A stretch of DNA of 64,000 bases from Cavenderia fasciculata (GCF_000203815.1 NW_004457737.1:806001-870000), one strand, 5' to 3'. Positions 24,134 through 38,522 are shown, counted from the stretch's first letter. The notes: a model not told the origin generated them from the sequence alone. Made by a program: numbers and translations.

Positions 24134-27100
24134 TTATTTTAATTTTGAAGAACATAAAGGACATCCTTGTTCTTCGATACAAGTTTGATGGTACGAATGA
24201 CCACAATAGGGGAAAATAATGACAGATGGAGGTGTGACACCAAGAAAAGAGGACTCTGGATTTTCAATCAATGGCAATGTACATATGGGACAGGATCCAT
24301 TTTGAAGTTCGGTTTCGGTACCCCAATGGAAACTAGAATCCTCAAAGAATTGAGGTGTAATGCCCAAGTCTATACTATTGTTGTTTTGTAGTGTCAAAAT
24401 TGATGATTTTTGTTGTTGTTGTTGTTGATGGTGATGATGATTATAATATTTCAAATCTTGATCTACTAGAGACCAAATTTGAGGAGAAAGATTCATTGGT
24501 TTCTTTGTCCAGAGATAGCTATCCAATCTAGATAGAATTTCGTGTGAAATGAGTTTACGATGATACAATGACCACTTTCCATTACGAATCCATTCTGAAA
24601 ATACATCTGATGGTAAAACACATGTATCAAACAATTGAGAGTCGTTTAACAACTCTATAGCTTGTAATGGTCCAATAGAACGTCCCATCAATCTTGCAAT
24701 AAATTCTTCCGAAATTTCATATTCCAAAAGAGTATTATTATTATTATTATTAAAAGAATAATCTTCTTCTTCTTCTCTTTCTTTTTCACCTTTTTCACCC
24801 TGTCTACCTTGTTTTTTATAAAATTCTCTTTGATTTGTCATTTCAATTAATAAAGTTGACCAATGATATTGATTGATATTATTTTCCATTAATTTGGTTA
24901 GCACTTCCTTATTGTCGGTGGAAACTACTAGATGAATCAATTTCTCTACATTGGCATTTGATATTTCTTCATTGTAGGTCAATGACTTTGGTCCATACGA
25001 TCGGTAGAGATGGTAGTAGATGAGATATAAACCTTCAAAAAAGCCAATCGATCTACATATATCTTCGAGTTTGGTCAAACTACAAACATACTCGTTTGCA
25101 ATGACTCCATTGATAATATTGATCAATACTTGTGATTGTTTCCATTCAACCAAATGTCCTTTAATCATTGGTCTACTTGTTGGTGGTGAGGGGGATGAAG
25201 AGGTTGAAGTTGACAGTCCACCACTGATTTGATAATAGAGTTGATTTAAATTTGGTTGATTTAATTTTGAATTACTTTGGAACCATTGTTCTACGAGATC
25301 AGAATTGTAACGACAGTCAAACTTGGTCATTAGGTGATTTAAATAGGTTGCCTTTACCAATAGTCTGGAGGCTGGTTGTTTGTTTACAAAGTGGAATATG
25401 TTTCGAGGAAGAATCGATGGGTACTGGTTGGCATAGAATACCGATGCTTCTATGGGTTTGATCTCGAGCAAATGTTCAATGTATCTAAACAAGAGCCCAA
25501 CGTCGCTGGCATTTCTTTCCAACACGACGAGACAGGTGGGGTCGTTGGTGTCGACCAACTGGTTGAGTGTTTGGATGATACGAGAGCTGTGTCTTGCAAA
25601 AGAGTCCATTTCCAATAGTTTGTCGATACATCCGTCCCATGCAAGTTGGTTCAAGTGTTTGTAGAGCTTGTTAATGTCCATGTAGGAAAAGTATCGCTCA
25701 ATGTAGGCACGTGCCACCGACTCGTTCCAACACTTGCAAAGCTTGCCGGTTGATTCGTGGAGACTTGCAATATTGAATCCCAACAAGAAACAACTGGTAA
25801 TAATCTCATTGATCATGTCATTGGCCGGTATAATATCGACCTTGTGTAGAGATTGTACCCAGATTTGAAGCATTGGTAAAAAGGCTTGATCGTTTCTCTT
25901 TACCTTGAATATAACCAATGAGTCAAATGTAACCTTTGTCAATTTCTCCAATACTTCGTATGGTGTTGGTTCGTGTAGAGGTGTCGTTTCAACCAAAGGT
26001 GTTGAGGTTGGAGTATTGACTGGTTCAACGACCGTAAGAGTTGGGGTAGTAGATGTTGGTGTTGTTACATTGGTCGTATTATTATTATTATTATTAGAGG
26101 TAGTTGTTGGATCTTGATGTTGATGTTGAAGGTTATTTAATAATATCTTGTTTGAAATATTGGTAATTTCAGATTTAATTTCAACTGTTTGTTTTTGAAT
26201 CGATTTAAATGTATTTCCTGCCAATTGTGTAATTGATGTTGTATTAATTCCTTTAAATAATCCACTTGCTTTTGATGATATGGTTGGAACTTGTTCTTCT
26301 TTTTCCTTTTCTTTTTCTTTTTCTTTTTCCTTTTCTTTTTCAGGTTCCAAATCTTTACGAGGTGAGGAATTGGCACTAGTTGTAGTACTTGTAGTAGTAG
26401 AAGAAATAGTTGGAGTACTTGTAGTTGCGGTAGTATTTGGATTTGTTAAATTTGATTGACTTGAGGATAGGGGAGATGAGGTGGTTGATGATGGTTGACT
26501 ATCAGATGAGGGGGGTAGTTGACCTGTTGATTTCTCCTTTTTAACAACAATTTTCTTTTTAACTACTGTTACTTTTCTCTTGGTTGTTGCAGAGGCAGAG
26601 GAAGATGAAGATGAACTATCATCGGCGGCGGCAATAGGTGGTTTAGTATCACTAGTTACTGTGGATTCCCCATTGACCGCACTTGATGGTGCAACACTTG
26701 GTGATGAATTAGTACTTGTTGCCGCCTTTTTCTTTTTAACAATTGTTTTTCTTGTTGTTGGTGCCGATGTTGTAGAAACCAATGGATCATTTGTAATTTG
26801 AATTTCAGAGAATAAATTCTCTTTTGAAATTCTTCTATTATGTGATACATCTTGTGGTTGAACAGTTGGTTGTATTACTGGTGGTTGAACTGTAACTGGT
26901 GTTGGAGTTGGAGTTGGAGTTGGAATTGATTGAACTATTGTCGATGGAGGAGGAGGAGGAATTGATCCATTACTTTCACCCAAAGCAGATTTTGTATCTT
27001 CATTTATCTCCTTTTCTCTATCAATTGTATCATCTGTATTTGTAAATGAATTTGTACTATTTGTTAATGTATTATCTTGACTTTCATTATTATTATCTTC

Positions 27101-28599
27101 TGTTCCTAAAATAAATAAAAAATATTAATATTTTAATCAAATATCACTTTATCCAAACCCTACATACCATTTGACGATTCTTGTTTACTACTAGTAGTAT
27201 CATTTGATTCAGTGATCTCTTTTTTAACTATTTCCTCTTCTTGTGTTGGTGGTAGTACAACTGCTGCTACTACTGTTGGAGTTGGTACGACCGATTCTTC
27301 TTCTACTACTGGTACTGCAGTTGTCGTTGTTGTTGTTGTTGTTGTTATTGATTCTACTACTATATGATTATTATTTTCGCTATCTTCAACAATAATTGAA
27401 GGTTGAGATAAAATTGGTAAATCAAAACCATGATGAGGAATGGTATGATAAATTCTAGAAAGGATTCTATTTTGTCCATGAAGTACATAGATAGAGTCAT
27501 CGACGATACATAAGTCTTGAACAAATTGTTGATCCAATCTCCATTCCAATACTTCAACCTCTTCGACATCGATGAGGAGGACAGACTTTTCGTCCCAAGA
27601 GATAATGTTTGATCCGTAGGGGAGCAGCTTGGCAAAGATCATTGAACCACCGCCCGTGACTGGAGCATGTGATGGATCCATTGTAAAGGGTGTGACGACC
27701 TTACCATCTTCTGGTTTAAAGTTCATAGTGTTGAGTACCTTGCCCTCGACAAAGTCGGCGAGCCATATACGCTTGCCGGGACGACTGGCATAGATGGACA
27801 TATCGAGACGTGGGTGAAAGCAGGCACCCTGCTTGGTGTTTTCACGCTGCTTCTTGCCAATTGAGATGTTGGACAGCAGACGTCCGCTGACGGTTGGTGC
27901 AATCGCATAGTTGATGATCGACGACTTGGTGAGTGTGCTTGCGAGCAGTGTGATGTGCGCCGTGTTGGGTGGATGCTGTGGGTTGGGTGGTGTGGCGATC
28001 ACATGTAGCTGCACGATACGACTGTCACACTTGGTCAGCAGCTCCGACTCGGACGAGAAGAATGCGAGTGAGCGGCGTGCCTTGGCAACCGACGTGCAGT
28101 AGATGTTGCCCAAATCATCACCGCTAAACAGGTACTGGCCACAGACGCTCCACTCGACCGTCGTTAGATCCGTGTCACGTGGATGGTCAGTCATCTTGAC
28201 GAGGATCTTTTCCTTTTCCTTGCGTACCATCAGGTTGGGTTCGACAATGTAGACGATCTTGTTGGTTGCGACTGCGATCAGGTTCTCGTTGGTTGGACTG
28301 ATACGCACCGCCAGAATCGAGTCTCTAATGTCGTTGAACGACAGGATCTGTGCAAACACTAGTGTGTCATTGCTCAGTGCAAACGGCTGCTGCACCGGAC
28401 CCATCGGCACGACCTGCTGGTTGTCAATCTGCTGATTGTGCTGCGTCGGCAGCTGCTTTCTCTCGAAAAAGTACAGACTGCCCGTGTTGGCACCCAGCAC
28501 CAAGTACCGCGCCGACACATCAAAGCAAGTATACTTTACACGTCCACTACTCCCAATAGGTGATAATACACCATCAATACTTTCTATTGATAGTATCAT
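24134..28599 (-). CDS. HPS5 homologue (BLOC-2 subunit) with C-terminal RING finger
   Basis: Two exons, 28599-27168 and 27105-24134, joining in phase for 1467 residues. The N-terminus (IESIDGVLSPIGSSGRVKYTCFDVSARYLVLG) is the start of the HPS5 beta-propeller; WD-like repeats run to about residue 400. A Ser/Thr/Asn-rich linker of about 330 residues follows, with a Lys/Glu run. The helical C-terminal half matches human HPS5: LEDICRSIGFFEGLYLIY against MTDICRSCGFWPGYLILC, and LMGRSIGPLQAIELL with SRLDSYLWTKKP against LLAKAMGPDRAWSLL with DRFLWSQQA, where human HPS5 ends. Here about 110 more residues end in a RING: CPIC, then PYCGHSYHQTC and CPLC. BLOC-2 directs cargo from endosomes to lysosome-related organelles. 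The RING resembles those ending VPS8, VPS11, VPS18 and VPS41. Confidence 0.85.
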
Positions 28600-28986
28600 T
28601 TCCTCTGTTACAACAACAACAATATACTAGTATCTCTACTAGCTAGTATCTGTGTATGTGTCTCTTTGTTTTGTTTAAAATATAAATAAAAAGTATGAAA
28701 TATATAATGTAATGACCTTTTTGCAAAGATGCCTGAAAAGTAATTTGAAATATTCAAAGTCTACTAAAACAAAGACAAAGATTTTTTTTTTTGTTCACCA
28801 ACTTGATTAATCACTTTTGCTTCATATTTGTATTTGTATTTGTATAATATTATAGTTTATTTATATTAATATATATATATTATTTATTAGTCGTAGTGTG
28901 TTTCATTATTATATCCATATTCTTGGATTGTGGTAGATAGATAGATAGGTAGGTAGGTAGGTTCATTTAATTTAATTTAATTTAAT
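28600..28986. other. Intergenic region, nothing notable
   Basis: A 387-base AT-rich stretch between the HPS5 start and the elongase stop codon. It contains short tandem gtag and taatt repeats near 28943-28990. I see no gene, RNA or regulatory motif that I can support. Confidence 0.5.
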
Positions 28987-29861
28987 TTAATCTTTTTTAA
29001 TGTTATTTGTAGTTTTATCCTTCTTGGCACTATAACTCTTAAAGTAGAATTGTAAAAAGAGACCGAGGAAACTAAGGATGACAAAGTCGGAAAAGGCAGT
29101 ACCTCTCAACGACCCATTACATCCACCATTGGATTGGGCATGATAATATCTCCACAAAGAATGGAATGTTAAATCATATACAAATTGTACAATTTGAATA
29201 CGTGTAATATATTTCTAAAAAAAAAGGAAAAATATTAATATTTTAATATTTAATATTTAATAAGTATTCTGGTTGTATTTACCTTCCACCATGGAGATTG
29301 ACCCATTTCAGTTTTATAGTAATAATAGTACATTACGATATGAACGAAACAATTGATGGAAATGTCTGCCCATTGGACTGAAGTGTTTTCGCGAAGGTTG
29401 GCCCAACACAACCAATAAGTGATAAAGTGATGATAGACATGTAAAAAGATAAGTTTCTTCTTTCTTAGGACGAGGAAGACAGTGTCAAGGAATTCGTATA
29501 CCTTGGAGAGATAGAATATATAGTACCAAAATTCGGTTCTACCAGCTGTCGTTGGTTTGCAGACCAAGTGTTCCAAACCCTGTGTAGCCTCGTTGGTCAA
29601 GAGCGGTATCATCATCCCGAGCAACATGACCAATGACAAGCCGCTGAGGAAAAGGTTGTGTACCACGCAAATACCATGCAACTTTATCTCCTTTCTATTT
29701 TTCATGAATTCCTGTAATCCAAATATGACCACCAAGTAAGCAATCGACGCAAACAATGGTGCCCAAACTGTAGAGAATGGCGTCACATCATTCTCCCATT
29801 TAAAATTATTAACTGTATTGATTGGATCTGAAATTAATTCTACTATTAAATGTGTTGCCAT
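28987..29861 (-). CDS. ELO family fatty acid elongase (3-ketoacyl-CoA synthase)
   Basis: Two exons, 29861-29283 and 29214-28987, giving 268 residues, standard for the family. ELO enzymes condense malonyl-CoA with an acyl-CoA in the ER membrane, the first step of chain extension. Seen: the KVYEFLDTVFLVLRKKKL segment, the histidine box HVYHHF, the tyrosine run MYYYYYK, and several membrane helices. The second exon encodes the last helix and ends in IKKD, resembling a dilysine ER-retrieval signal. The HVYHH form of the box is the one commonly found in saturated/monounsaturated and in some polyunsaturated elongases of protists, so chain specificity is open. Confidence 0.94.
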
Positions 29862-31100
29862 GATTCTTTTTTAATATATTCTTCCAATCATAAACATATA
29901 TATATTGATAATTATATAATGATATGTATCTCTGCTGGCTATAAATAAATAAATAAATATATTGACTATTTAATATAAATAAATAAATTAAACCTAAAAA
30001 TAAACAAAACAGACAGAATTAGTTTAATTTTATGCATTTATCATATGATGTTATAATGATGATTAAAAGAGAGAGAGAGAGAAGAGATAAAGATTGTGTA
30101 GCATTCAAATAGATAGATATAAAGTAAAGAGTTTCACATGAAACACATACAATCATATGTTAATGATAAATGTGATTAAATATTATTACATAACAATAAC
30201 GATAATAATAACAATTGGATTGAAAAAAAATAGTTATGTAGATATAGATAATCTAATCTTTCGTTTTTTTTCTCAAATTATATTATATTTTTTGTTTGTT
30301 GTCTATCACCCTCCAATTTCATACCCCCCATTATACAATTGTGTTTTTATCCTGGTAACTTTTCATTGATAATTACCTTTTTCTCTCTGAACACTACTCT
30401 TTTAACACTTTCTATCTCTATCTCTACAAAAAAAAAAAAAAACTATAAGTAAGAAAAGAAAGGGTTCTTGTTCTATTCTAAAGAATGTATTTGACCGTTA
30501 GAGTGCTCTCTAGAGAACAGCTGACCCCGCGCTAAGAAGAAAGGTCAGTTCTACTCTTTCTTGCTTCAAAACGTTGAACCCCACTGACTTTGTCGTTTTT
30601 TTCAATTTTTTTGAGGTGATCCCTCGTCTGAACAACGACCTTGCCTTGCAATATCTCATTCCTAAAAAGGAAGTGCATGGGTAGATAGGTAGGTGAGGCC
30701 GACAATAATAAATAGTAATGTAATACTTTATAGTTTGATTGAATGATGACTATACTATACTTACACTAACGATAATCTTGTGAGGGTTGGCAGGTTGTGA
30801 TGACGATGACTATGATGAAAACAATTCTATTCTTATGAGGATCTTTTTTTTGAACAACAAAAGAAGATATTATATTTTAAAATTTTATTCTGTCGTTTCG
30901 TAAATTTAATTCTTTTTAATGATAATTATGACGTGATTTCGGGAAATAGAAGGAAGGTCAAACCATCGTACGAGCTGTTGGAACTTTCGACTCTCTCTCC
31001 AAATCTTTATTGGGGGGGTGGGAACTTCATCAACTTCATCTAATCGAAAGATTGATTGATTAATTGATTTCTAATTATAAATATATTTACATTATTATTA
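29862..31100. other. Intergenic region with a GC-richer structured island
   Basis: A 1.24-kb stretch upstream of the elongase and downstream of endonuclease V. Mostly AT-rich with a GA microsatellite near 30070-30085 and a homopolymer A run near 30426. Between about 30475 and 30680 the composition rises and several short inverted repeats occur (see findings). Another GC-richer patch with a G8 run lies at about 30930-31025. No protein gene is supported. Confidence 0.5.
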
Positions 31101-32077
31101 TTATTCGTTAGTTGTTGTCGTGCTTGTAGTGGTCGCGGTCGTAGTTGTAGTAGGCGAAGGAATAGGTGAAGGTTTATAATTCTTTCTAATGAAATCACGA
31201 GATAATAGATCAGCTTGTCTTACAGGTTCAGGGATACGGTTGGATGTAGTACAAGCTTGAACAACTTGAAGTGATGAGGCAAGAGAGAGACGGTGACCTA
31301 CTGATACAAAGATTGGGTTTTTAGAGTTGATGTGACTGAGTACTGCTGATCCCCACACAGTACCACTGTCACCGGTAAGGTCGTAATGGTCGCCTGCTTG
31401 TTTACACTGTTGAGAAAAGGCAGTTTTGACAGCCTTAGTGTCTAGACCATCGACGTGAAAGAATGTCTTTCCAATACCAATAGTTGGCAGGTCGCAGAGC
31501 ACACCCAAATGACACGCCAAACCAAATGCACGTGGATGCAAGAATCCATTACCGTCGACCAACAGTACTTGTGGATAGAATCGTGGGTGTTGTGTCTTGA
31601 CACGATCGATCAACCTAGTGAGTGAAGGACACTCTCTAAATGCGAGAAATCCAGGTATATAAGGTAGATCCAACTTTACAAACTCCATCTCTTTATGTAC
31701 CACTTTAAGTGATGGATACTCTAATATAATCAATGATGCACATGCATCTTCATCATTATCTTTTACAAAACTTATATCAACTCCTCCAACATATTTTAAT
31801 GTCGTACTTGTAGTAGTACTAGTACTAGTACTATTACTATTGTTATTATTGTTTGGTATGACCCAATCTATTTGATCATGTGTAATATGTTTTGTTTTCA
31901 ATTCATTTTGTATACTATATATCATCAATCAAATCATATAAATATAAACATGTTTACTCTTTGTTCAATCAAGACAACATACACTATCCATTGACTTTCA
32001 ATTTCTTTATATTCTTCACTATTCTTTTGATTGTAAACTTCTTGAGGTTGATGGACTTCTTCATCTTGATTATCCAT
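31101..32077 (-). CDS. Endonuclease V (inosine-specific nuclease)
   Basis: Two exons, 32077-31983 and 31914-31101, phases joining to 302 residues. Endonuclease V cuts one base 3' to inosine; bacterial enzymes act on deaminated DNA and human ENDOV mainly on inosine-containing RNA. The catalytic residues are all seen: the first Asp in VGGVDISF, and VLLVDGNGFLHPRAFGLACHLG with the second Asp and the two family histidines. The wedge region PYIPGFLAFRE and the strand GIGKTFFHVDG are also typical. An Asn/Ser/Thr insert precedes the core, and a Thr-rich tail ends the protein. The initial 31-residue exon is needed for a good start; its helix is the usual N-terminal helix of the family. Confidence 0.93.
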
Positions 32078-32590
32078 TCTTACTTTAATTATTAATAAAA
32101 ATTTATATTAAATGAAATGACTTTTGTCCGAGCAAGCTGAATAAGTCTTTTAGTTGTTTTTTGTACTTTCTCAATTTCATATACAGTTATAATACATTAT
32201 TATTAGTTAAATTTTTGTCTTCTTTGCTATCTTTTTTTAGATAATCTAAAAAACTTCTTCTTCTCAATACAGACACTCCCCTCAAGTTCGTGAATACATC
32301 TATCTCTTTCTTACCATTATTTTTTTCATGTCTGTAGATGTATTGGTTCCTTCAAAAACAAGATCATTCAGCTAGTAGTTTCCATTTCGCAAGTCACACA
32401 AAAGGGGAAGCTTCTTTGAAATTCATCTCTTGTTTGGGTTATGATAAGATAAGATAAGAATCTCAAAGGAACTTCCCCTGCAACTTAAAGTTGTGGTTGT
32501 TGTATCCATGCTGCCAATTCCAATTCATCAATTGAAGACTTCTCTGGTTCAATAAATAAAATAAATATAATAATATATTATATTTTTATT
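32078..32590. other. Intergenic region with a 17-bp inverted repeat
   Basis: A 513-base region that should hold the endonuclease V promoter and the 3' end of the HPPD gene. At 32403-32419 and 32463-32479 lies an inverted repeat matching at 15 of 17 bases with a 43-base loop; immediately beyond it, 32481-32493 is a perfect 6-bp stem with a one-base centre (caactt a aagttg). A gataa tandem repeat is in the loop. No gene is supported. Confidence 0.5.
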
Positions 32591-34177
<1,587 letters not shown>

Positions 34178-35055
34178 TATATGTGAAAAGAGTTTTGATT
34201 GATTGAATGATTGAATGAATGAATAAAAGAATGAATATGATTGGTGATCACTTTTTTTTCTTTTTTGTAAGTAAAAGTACGACTAGAAGTATATTTATAC
34301 TCTTCTATTGGAAGGATGAAAGAGAGAGTGAGTGCGTTGCGTTATTGGGTTGTTGTTGTTATTGTTGTTATTGTTATATTATATCAAAACCTGAACACGT
34401 GTTGCAGATGCTTTGTCCCAAACAGAACTAAATGTTTTAAAATTTTATTGTTTTCGGCACACCCCCAATTGCCCACGTAATTGGTTGCAGCAACCGACTG
34501 ATTTGCATTGGGATCTTGTGATTCCAACAACAAACAATAAACAACTGGGTTTTGGGAAACTCGTCCTAGCAACAACTGTGTCGCCAACCGTCTCTAACTG
34601 GTAGTTTACACATCTCTTGTTGATACCATGTGTATGTTGTGATATCACACACACACATTTACATATATTTGTATGTATAAGAAATATATATCTTTGAATG
34701 TCTGTCTGTCTGTCTGTCTGTCTCCCACGATGGGAACATGGATCCATTTTCGTGTGTAGTGTTAGTGGTGGGTAAATATTTAGATCTCTCTGTGAATCTG
34801 TGTTTTTCTTTTTTTGTTTTATTTGTTTGAAAAAATATCTTTAAACTCTGTATACATATATACATGCACGACGACTCCTTAATTTGTTTATTATTCAGAC
34901 TATTGTTGGTCGGTTCGAGGGTTAATGAAAAAAAAGTGGTGGTTGTCAATATATATATATATCTCTCTCTCTCTATCTTTCTACTTGTTTCTATCTATTT
35001 ACTAAATATTGTTTGTTTTGTTTTGTTTTGTTTTGGGGTAAATATATTTATTTGG
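34178..35055. other. Intergenic region with hairpin-rich island
   Basis: An 878-base region upstream of hpd and downstream of the RMND1-like gene. From about 34384 to 34620 the DNA is GC-richer and has at least four short perfect or near-perfect inverted repeats (see findings). Elsewhere: a (tgtc)n microsatellite at 34700-34723, a TA/CT run near 34951-34972, and tttg repeats near 35014-35035. The overlapping short open frames show no family I recognise. Confidence 0.5.
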
Positions 35056-36269
35056 TTAAATATGGGAATACCAATTTGCCAAACCCAAAGCAGCCTCTAT
35101 GGCAATTAATGCTATAATAATTCTTTCTAATCTGATGGAGTGACTATGCTTCATCTCGTCATTGATAACGTCATAGATGCCACTAATTAGGTTGAGACGT
35201 TCATTCATGATTCTAACTCGTTTGTCAATCTCGCAATGTCCTCTTGCTATTTTATATATTCCTTCTCCTTCTGTATGTTCCCAAAAATGTTCTAAATAAT
35301 AAATAAATAAATAAATTCTTTTTCTTGCTCCATTTTTGATTTCTTTTTCCATTTCTTTTTGATTTCTTTTTTCTTACCTGGAGTATCAATAATATCAGTA
35401 TGAAGATTTAAAAAGTTTCTAATCTTCATTTGTTCACCTAATTGTTTGACAATATCTCTTTTTGAAAAATGGGCAATGGTACCATGTTTGGCTAGTTCAT
35501 CTGGTATATTTTCAACCTTTTGAGCAAGTTTGTAGACGTGAGCTTCGATGAGGTTGAGTCGAACGGATTGAGCCAATGCATAAGAGGTGGCAAACATCTC
35601 GTTGAAACGTTCAGTGTGTGACGATGACAGTGTAATGAGTTCTTTGTATCTAGATTCAATGTCAAACTTTGTGTTTCCTCCCAAATGACCTTCGACATAG
35701 GAAAAGGTGTCGTGTTCGGGTGAGTAGGGATCGACACTATACTGTTTGAGCCATGTAAACAGAGTGTCCTTGGCGTCGGTTGGAATACCCCACAATACAA
35801 CACAACCAAACGATGGAAAGATATAGACGTCACCACCAACCTTTCCATTTGTATTCTTTGCATATCTTAACCACATGACATTGCTCACTGGGAAAACCTT
35901 GTCAAGTGAAAAGTCTTGTGGAAGATCAGAAACGTTTCGCTGTATAGATTTACTAATACAGTAAGCCGAACATTGTAATACTTGTTGTTTCGTTTCATCT
36001 AAAGTAGAAGAAGAAGAGGCAGACTCTTTTGATTCCCTATTACTCCATGTTGATGATCTTTTATAATTTCTTGTTTGAAATGTATATTCTTCTTTTCTTT
36101 TCAATATCAATGATGTTGATGATAATGATGATCTATTGTTTAAACCAGTAGTAGTTGTTGTAGTTGTAAATAGTGATCTTGTGGTGATGGGTGTAAAGGA
36201 AGGTGATGATATATTTAGACAAGAAGATAAAACTTTTGAACGTTGATTGATGATTGATCGACCCAACAT
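35056..36269 (-). CDS. RMND1 / DUF155 family mitochondrial protein
   Basis: Two exons, 36269-35378 and 35291-35056, 375 residues. RMND1 is an inner mitochondrial membrane protein needed for mitochondrial translation in mammals; yeast relatives include RMD1 and RMD8. The N-terminus is a Ser/Thr/Arg-rich mitochondrial presequence starting MLGRSIINQRSKVLSS. The DUF155 core is seen: GDVYIFPSFGCVVLWG, YALAQSVRLNLIE, LDTPEHFWE spanning the splice, KRVRIMNERLNLISGIYDVIND, and HSIRLERIIIALIAIE. The final hydrophobic segment (IIIALIAIEAALGLANW) is the single membrane anchor of the family. The open frame runs on past the donor in a Lys-rich stretch, but only the spliced form keeps the domain. Confidence 0.92.
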
Positions 36270-36488
36270 AATTATCTGTGTCTGTGTGTATATATGTGTG
36301 TTTTATATAAATAAAGACAATTGATAAAAAAGATGAATCTTTAAACTTTTTAAATTGTTTGTTTGTCGGACAAAACGCAAAAAATCCCAAGCGACGTCGT
36401 AATTACTACTTTTAAGAAAATAATATTAAATAATATTTATTAAATAGGGTTGATTAGAATGATATTATTATTACTAGTTTAAGGGTTG

Positions 36489-36790
36489 TTAGTTTGATCT
36501 AAAGATTGTAATGATTCTTGAAATGGGGCTACGACAGATTGGACAAGTTTTCAATTTCCCTGAACATGATAGACAACAACTTAGATGTCCACACTCCAAA
36601 AACACTGTATTGATCACATTGTCCATACACACTACACATATATCCTTTTCTGTTAATCCAGTTGGTGTATTTGATCCTGAAAATGAAGAAGTAGAAGAAG
36701 TAGAATTATTATTATTATTATTATTGGTATCAGGTGAAGATGATGATTTTTCTTTTTTCTTTTTCTTTCTTGTTGTTGTTGGTGATATTC

Positions 36791-36841
<51 letters not shown>

Positions 36842-38522
36842 TACTTGATGATGATGATGATGATGGTGATTTACTTAATACAGATTCACTTATAAACATT
36901 GCATTTGGTGAGTTACTATTATTTATATTATTATTATTATTATTATTATTATTTGTTTCATTATTGATGTTTGATGGAATTGTGATAATGATTGGAGGAG
37001 ATTTTGGTAATTGATTATTCGATAATTCATCTTTGACTATTTTTACATTTGCTTCAATGTTTACTAGTTGATCGGATGGAGGGAATAGAGAAGATTCAAC
37101 GGGTCCAATGGCAAACTTTAGACGAGAGGAAAAGTTTAAAACAAATTCAGTCAGGTTTTTAAATATTTCAGGTGGTTGCAATAGAGACAATCCATTCGAC
37201 ACTGGATACAACAAACAATGTTTAATCTGATTCGAAGACTCTACAAAGGTAACTGCAAATGCTCCTGGATAAGTCTTACTAAACCGTATAATATAATTTC
37301 CAAATGATTTCTTTTCTAAAAATCTTGTTGCTTCTACTCCCGATACAAATCCACTCATTATCCTTGGAAAAGAGAAACAAGTAAATAAATTGATTAACTA
37401 ATTAAATATAAAGATCAAATCAATATTTTAATTTACATACTTTGAATTTATACTATCAATTAGATTCCTAAGAGATGATTGAAATGGACCAAACCATTTT
37501 AAAAAAGTGAGTACTTTGTAGGGACTGACGAAACCATCTTGAGTAAAATCGATAATATGACGAAAGTTTTCTTCATAGTCTGATACGACAATGTTGAAAT
37601 GTGTCTGAATGGTAGCAAAAAAGATTGGCCATGCTACAAGTACCGTATTTTCACCAAACCTTTTAATCCACATTTCTTTTGCATCACTTGGTAATAATGT
37701 AGTTGCATTGAATAAATTATTTATCATTGTTGTTGTTGTAGTATTAGTTGATGTATTGGTTGTATTAGTTGTATTAGTTTTGGTAGTTTCAATCATTGGA
37801 AATAGAGCCAATAATTGATCAACTGATTGTTTCAATAGTGAATCGTTTTTGAGTACTTTGGTAACAATCAATTTTAATAGATTGGTAGGCATTTGTTTCA
37901 TTTCATTTAGTAGAGTGTATAGTGTCAATAGTAATGAATAGATTCTAAATACATTCATATTGAAACTAGTATCTCCATGGATTGATACCATCTCTACTGA
38001 ATCAACTCCACTTTTTCGCACTATTCCATTATTATTGTTGTTGTTGTTGTTGTTGTTATTTGTAGATAATAATTGTTTACCAATATAAAGTTTCAATGAT
38101 GATTTGATAAAGGTGATGGTATTGTTCAACTCTGAGAATTCACTCTCTGTCAATACTTGATTTTTGTTTGGTTGTTTTAATTCAAATGCCAACTTTGCAA
38201 CCATCTCTAATTGTACTAAACAATCATCAATCTTGTATGATAAATCTATTGTAGTAGGTGTTGTTGTTGTAGTAGTAGTAGTAGGTTGAATATACCTTAT
38301 TGATGAAGAGGAAGAAGGAGATGAAGAAAAGGTTGTTGTATTATTAAATGATGGTACAGATAAAAATAATGGTACATTTGATGATTGTGATTGTGATGAA
38401 GGTGGTGATGAAGATAAAGGTATAGATGAAGAAGGTCTATTATTACTAGTTGTACTAGTTGTAGTAGTAGTACTAGTTGCAGTAGTAGTAGTCGTACTGG
38501 TTGATGACATTTCTTCTTCCAT
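36489..38522 (-). CDS. cblA: Cbl-type E3 ubiquitin ligase (SH2-like and RING)
   Basis: Two exons, 38522-37441 and 37362-36489, 651 residues. Order: a Thr/Ser-rich N-terminus of about 100 residues; a helical bundle (SYKIDDCLVQLEMVAKLA onwards, the Cbl 4H part); an EF-hand-like segment (VAWPIFFATIQTHFNI, then DFTQDGFVSPYKVLTFLKWFGP); an SH2-like part (FGNYIIRFSKTYPGAFAVTFV); a long Asn/Ser linker; and a C-terminal RING (CVVCMDNVINTVFLECGHLSCCLSC, then CPICRSPI). This is the Cbl order. In D. discoideum CblA positively regulates STATc by removing a phosphatase, so a tyrosine-kinase signalling role is inferred by homology. The symbol is given on architecture; only one such gene is known to me in dictyostelids. 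Confidence 0.85.

Noticed and set aside
34905-34925. ggttcgaggg, like a tRNA T-loop
   Set aside because: No paired T stem, anticodon arm or acceptor stem around it.
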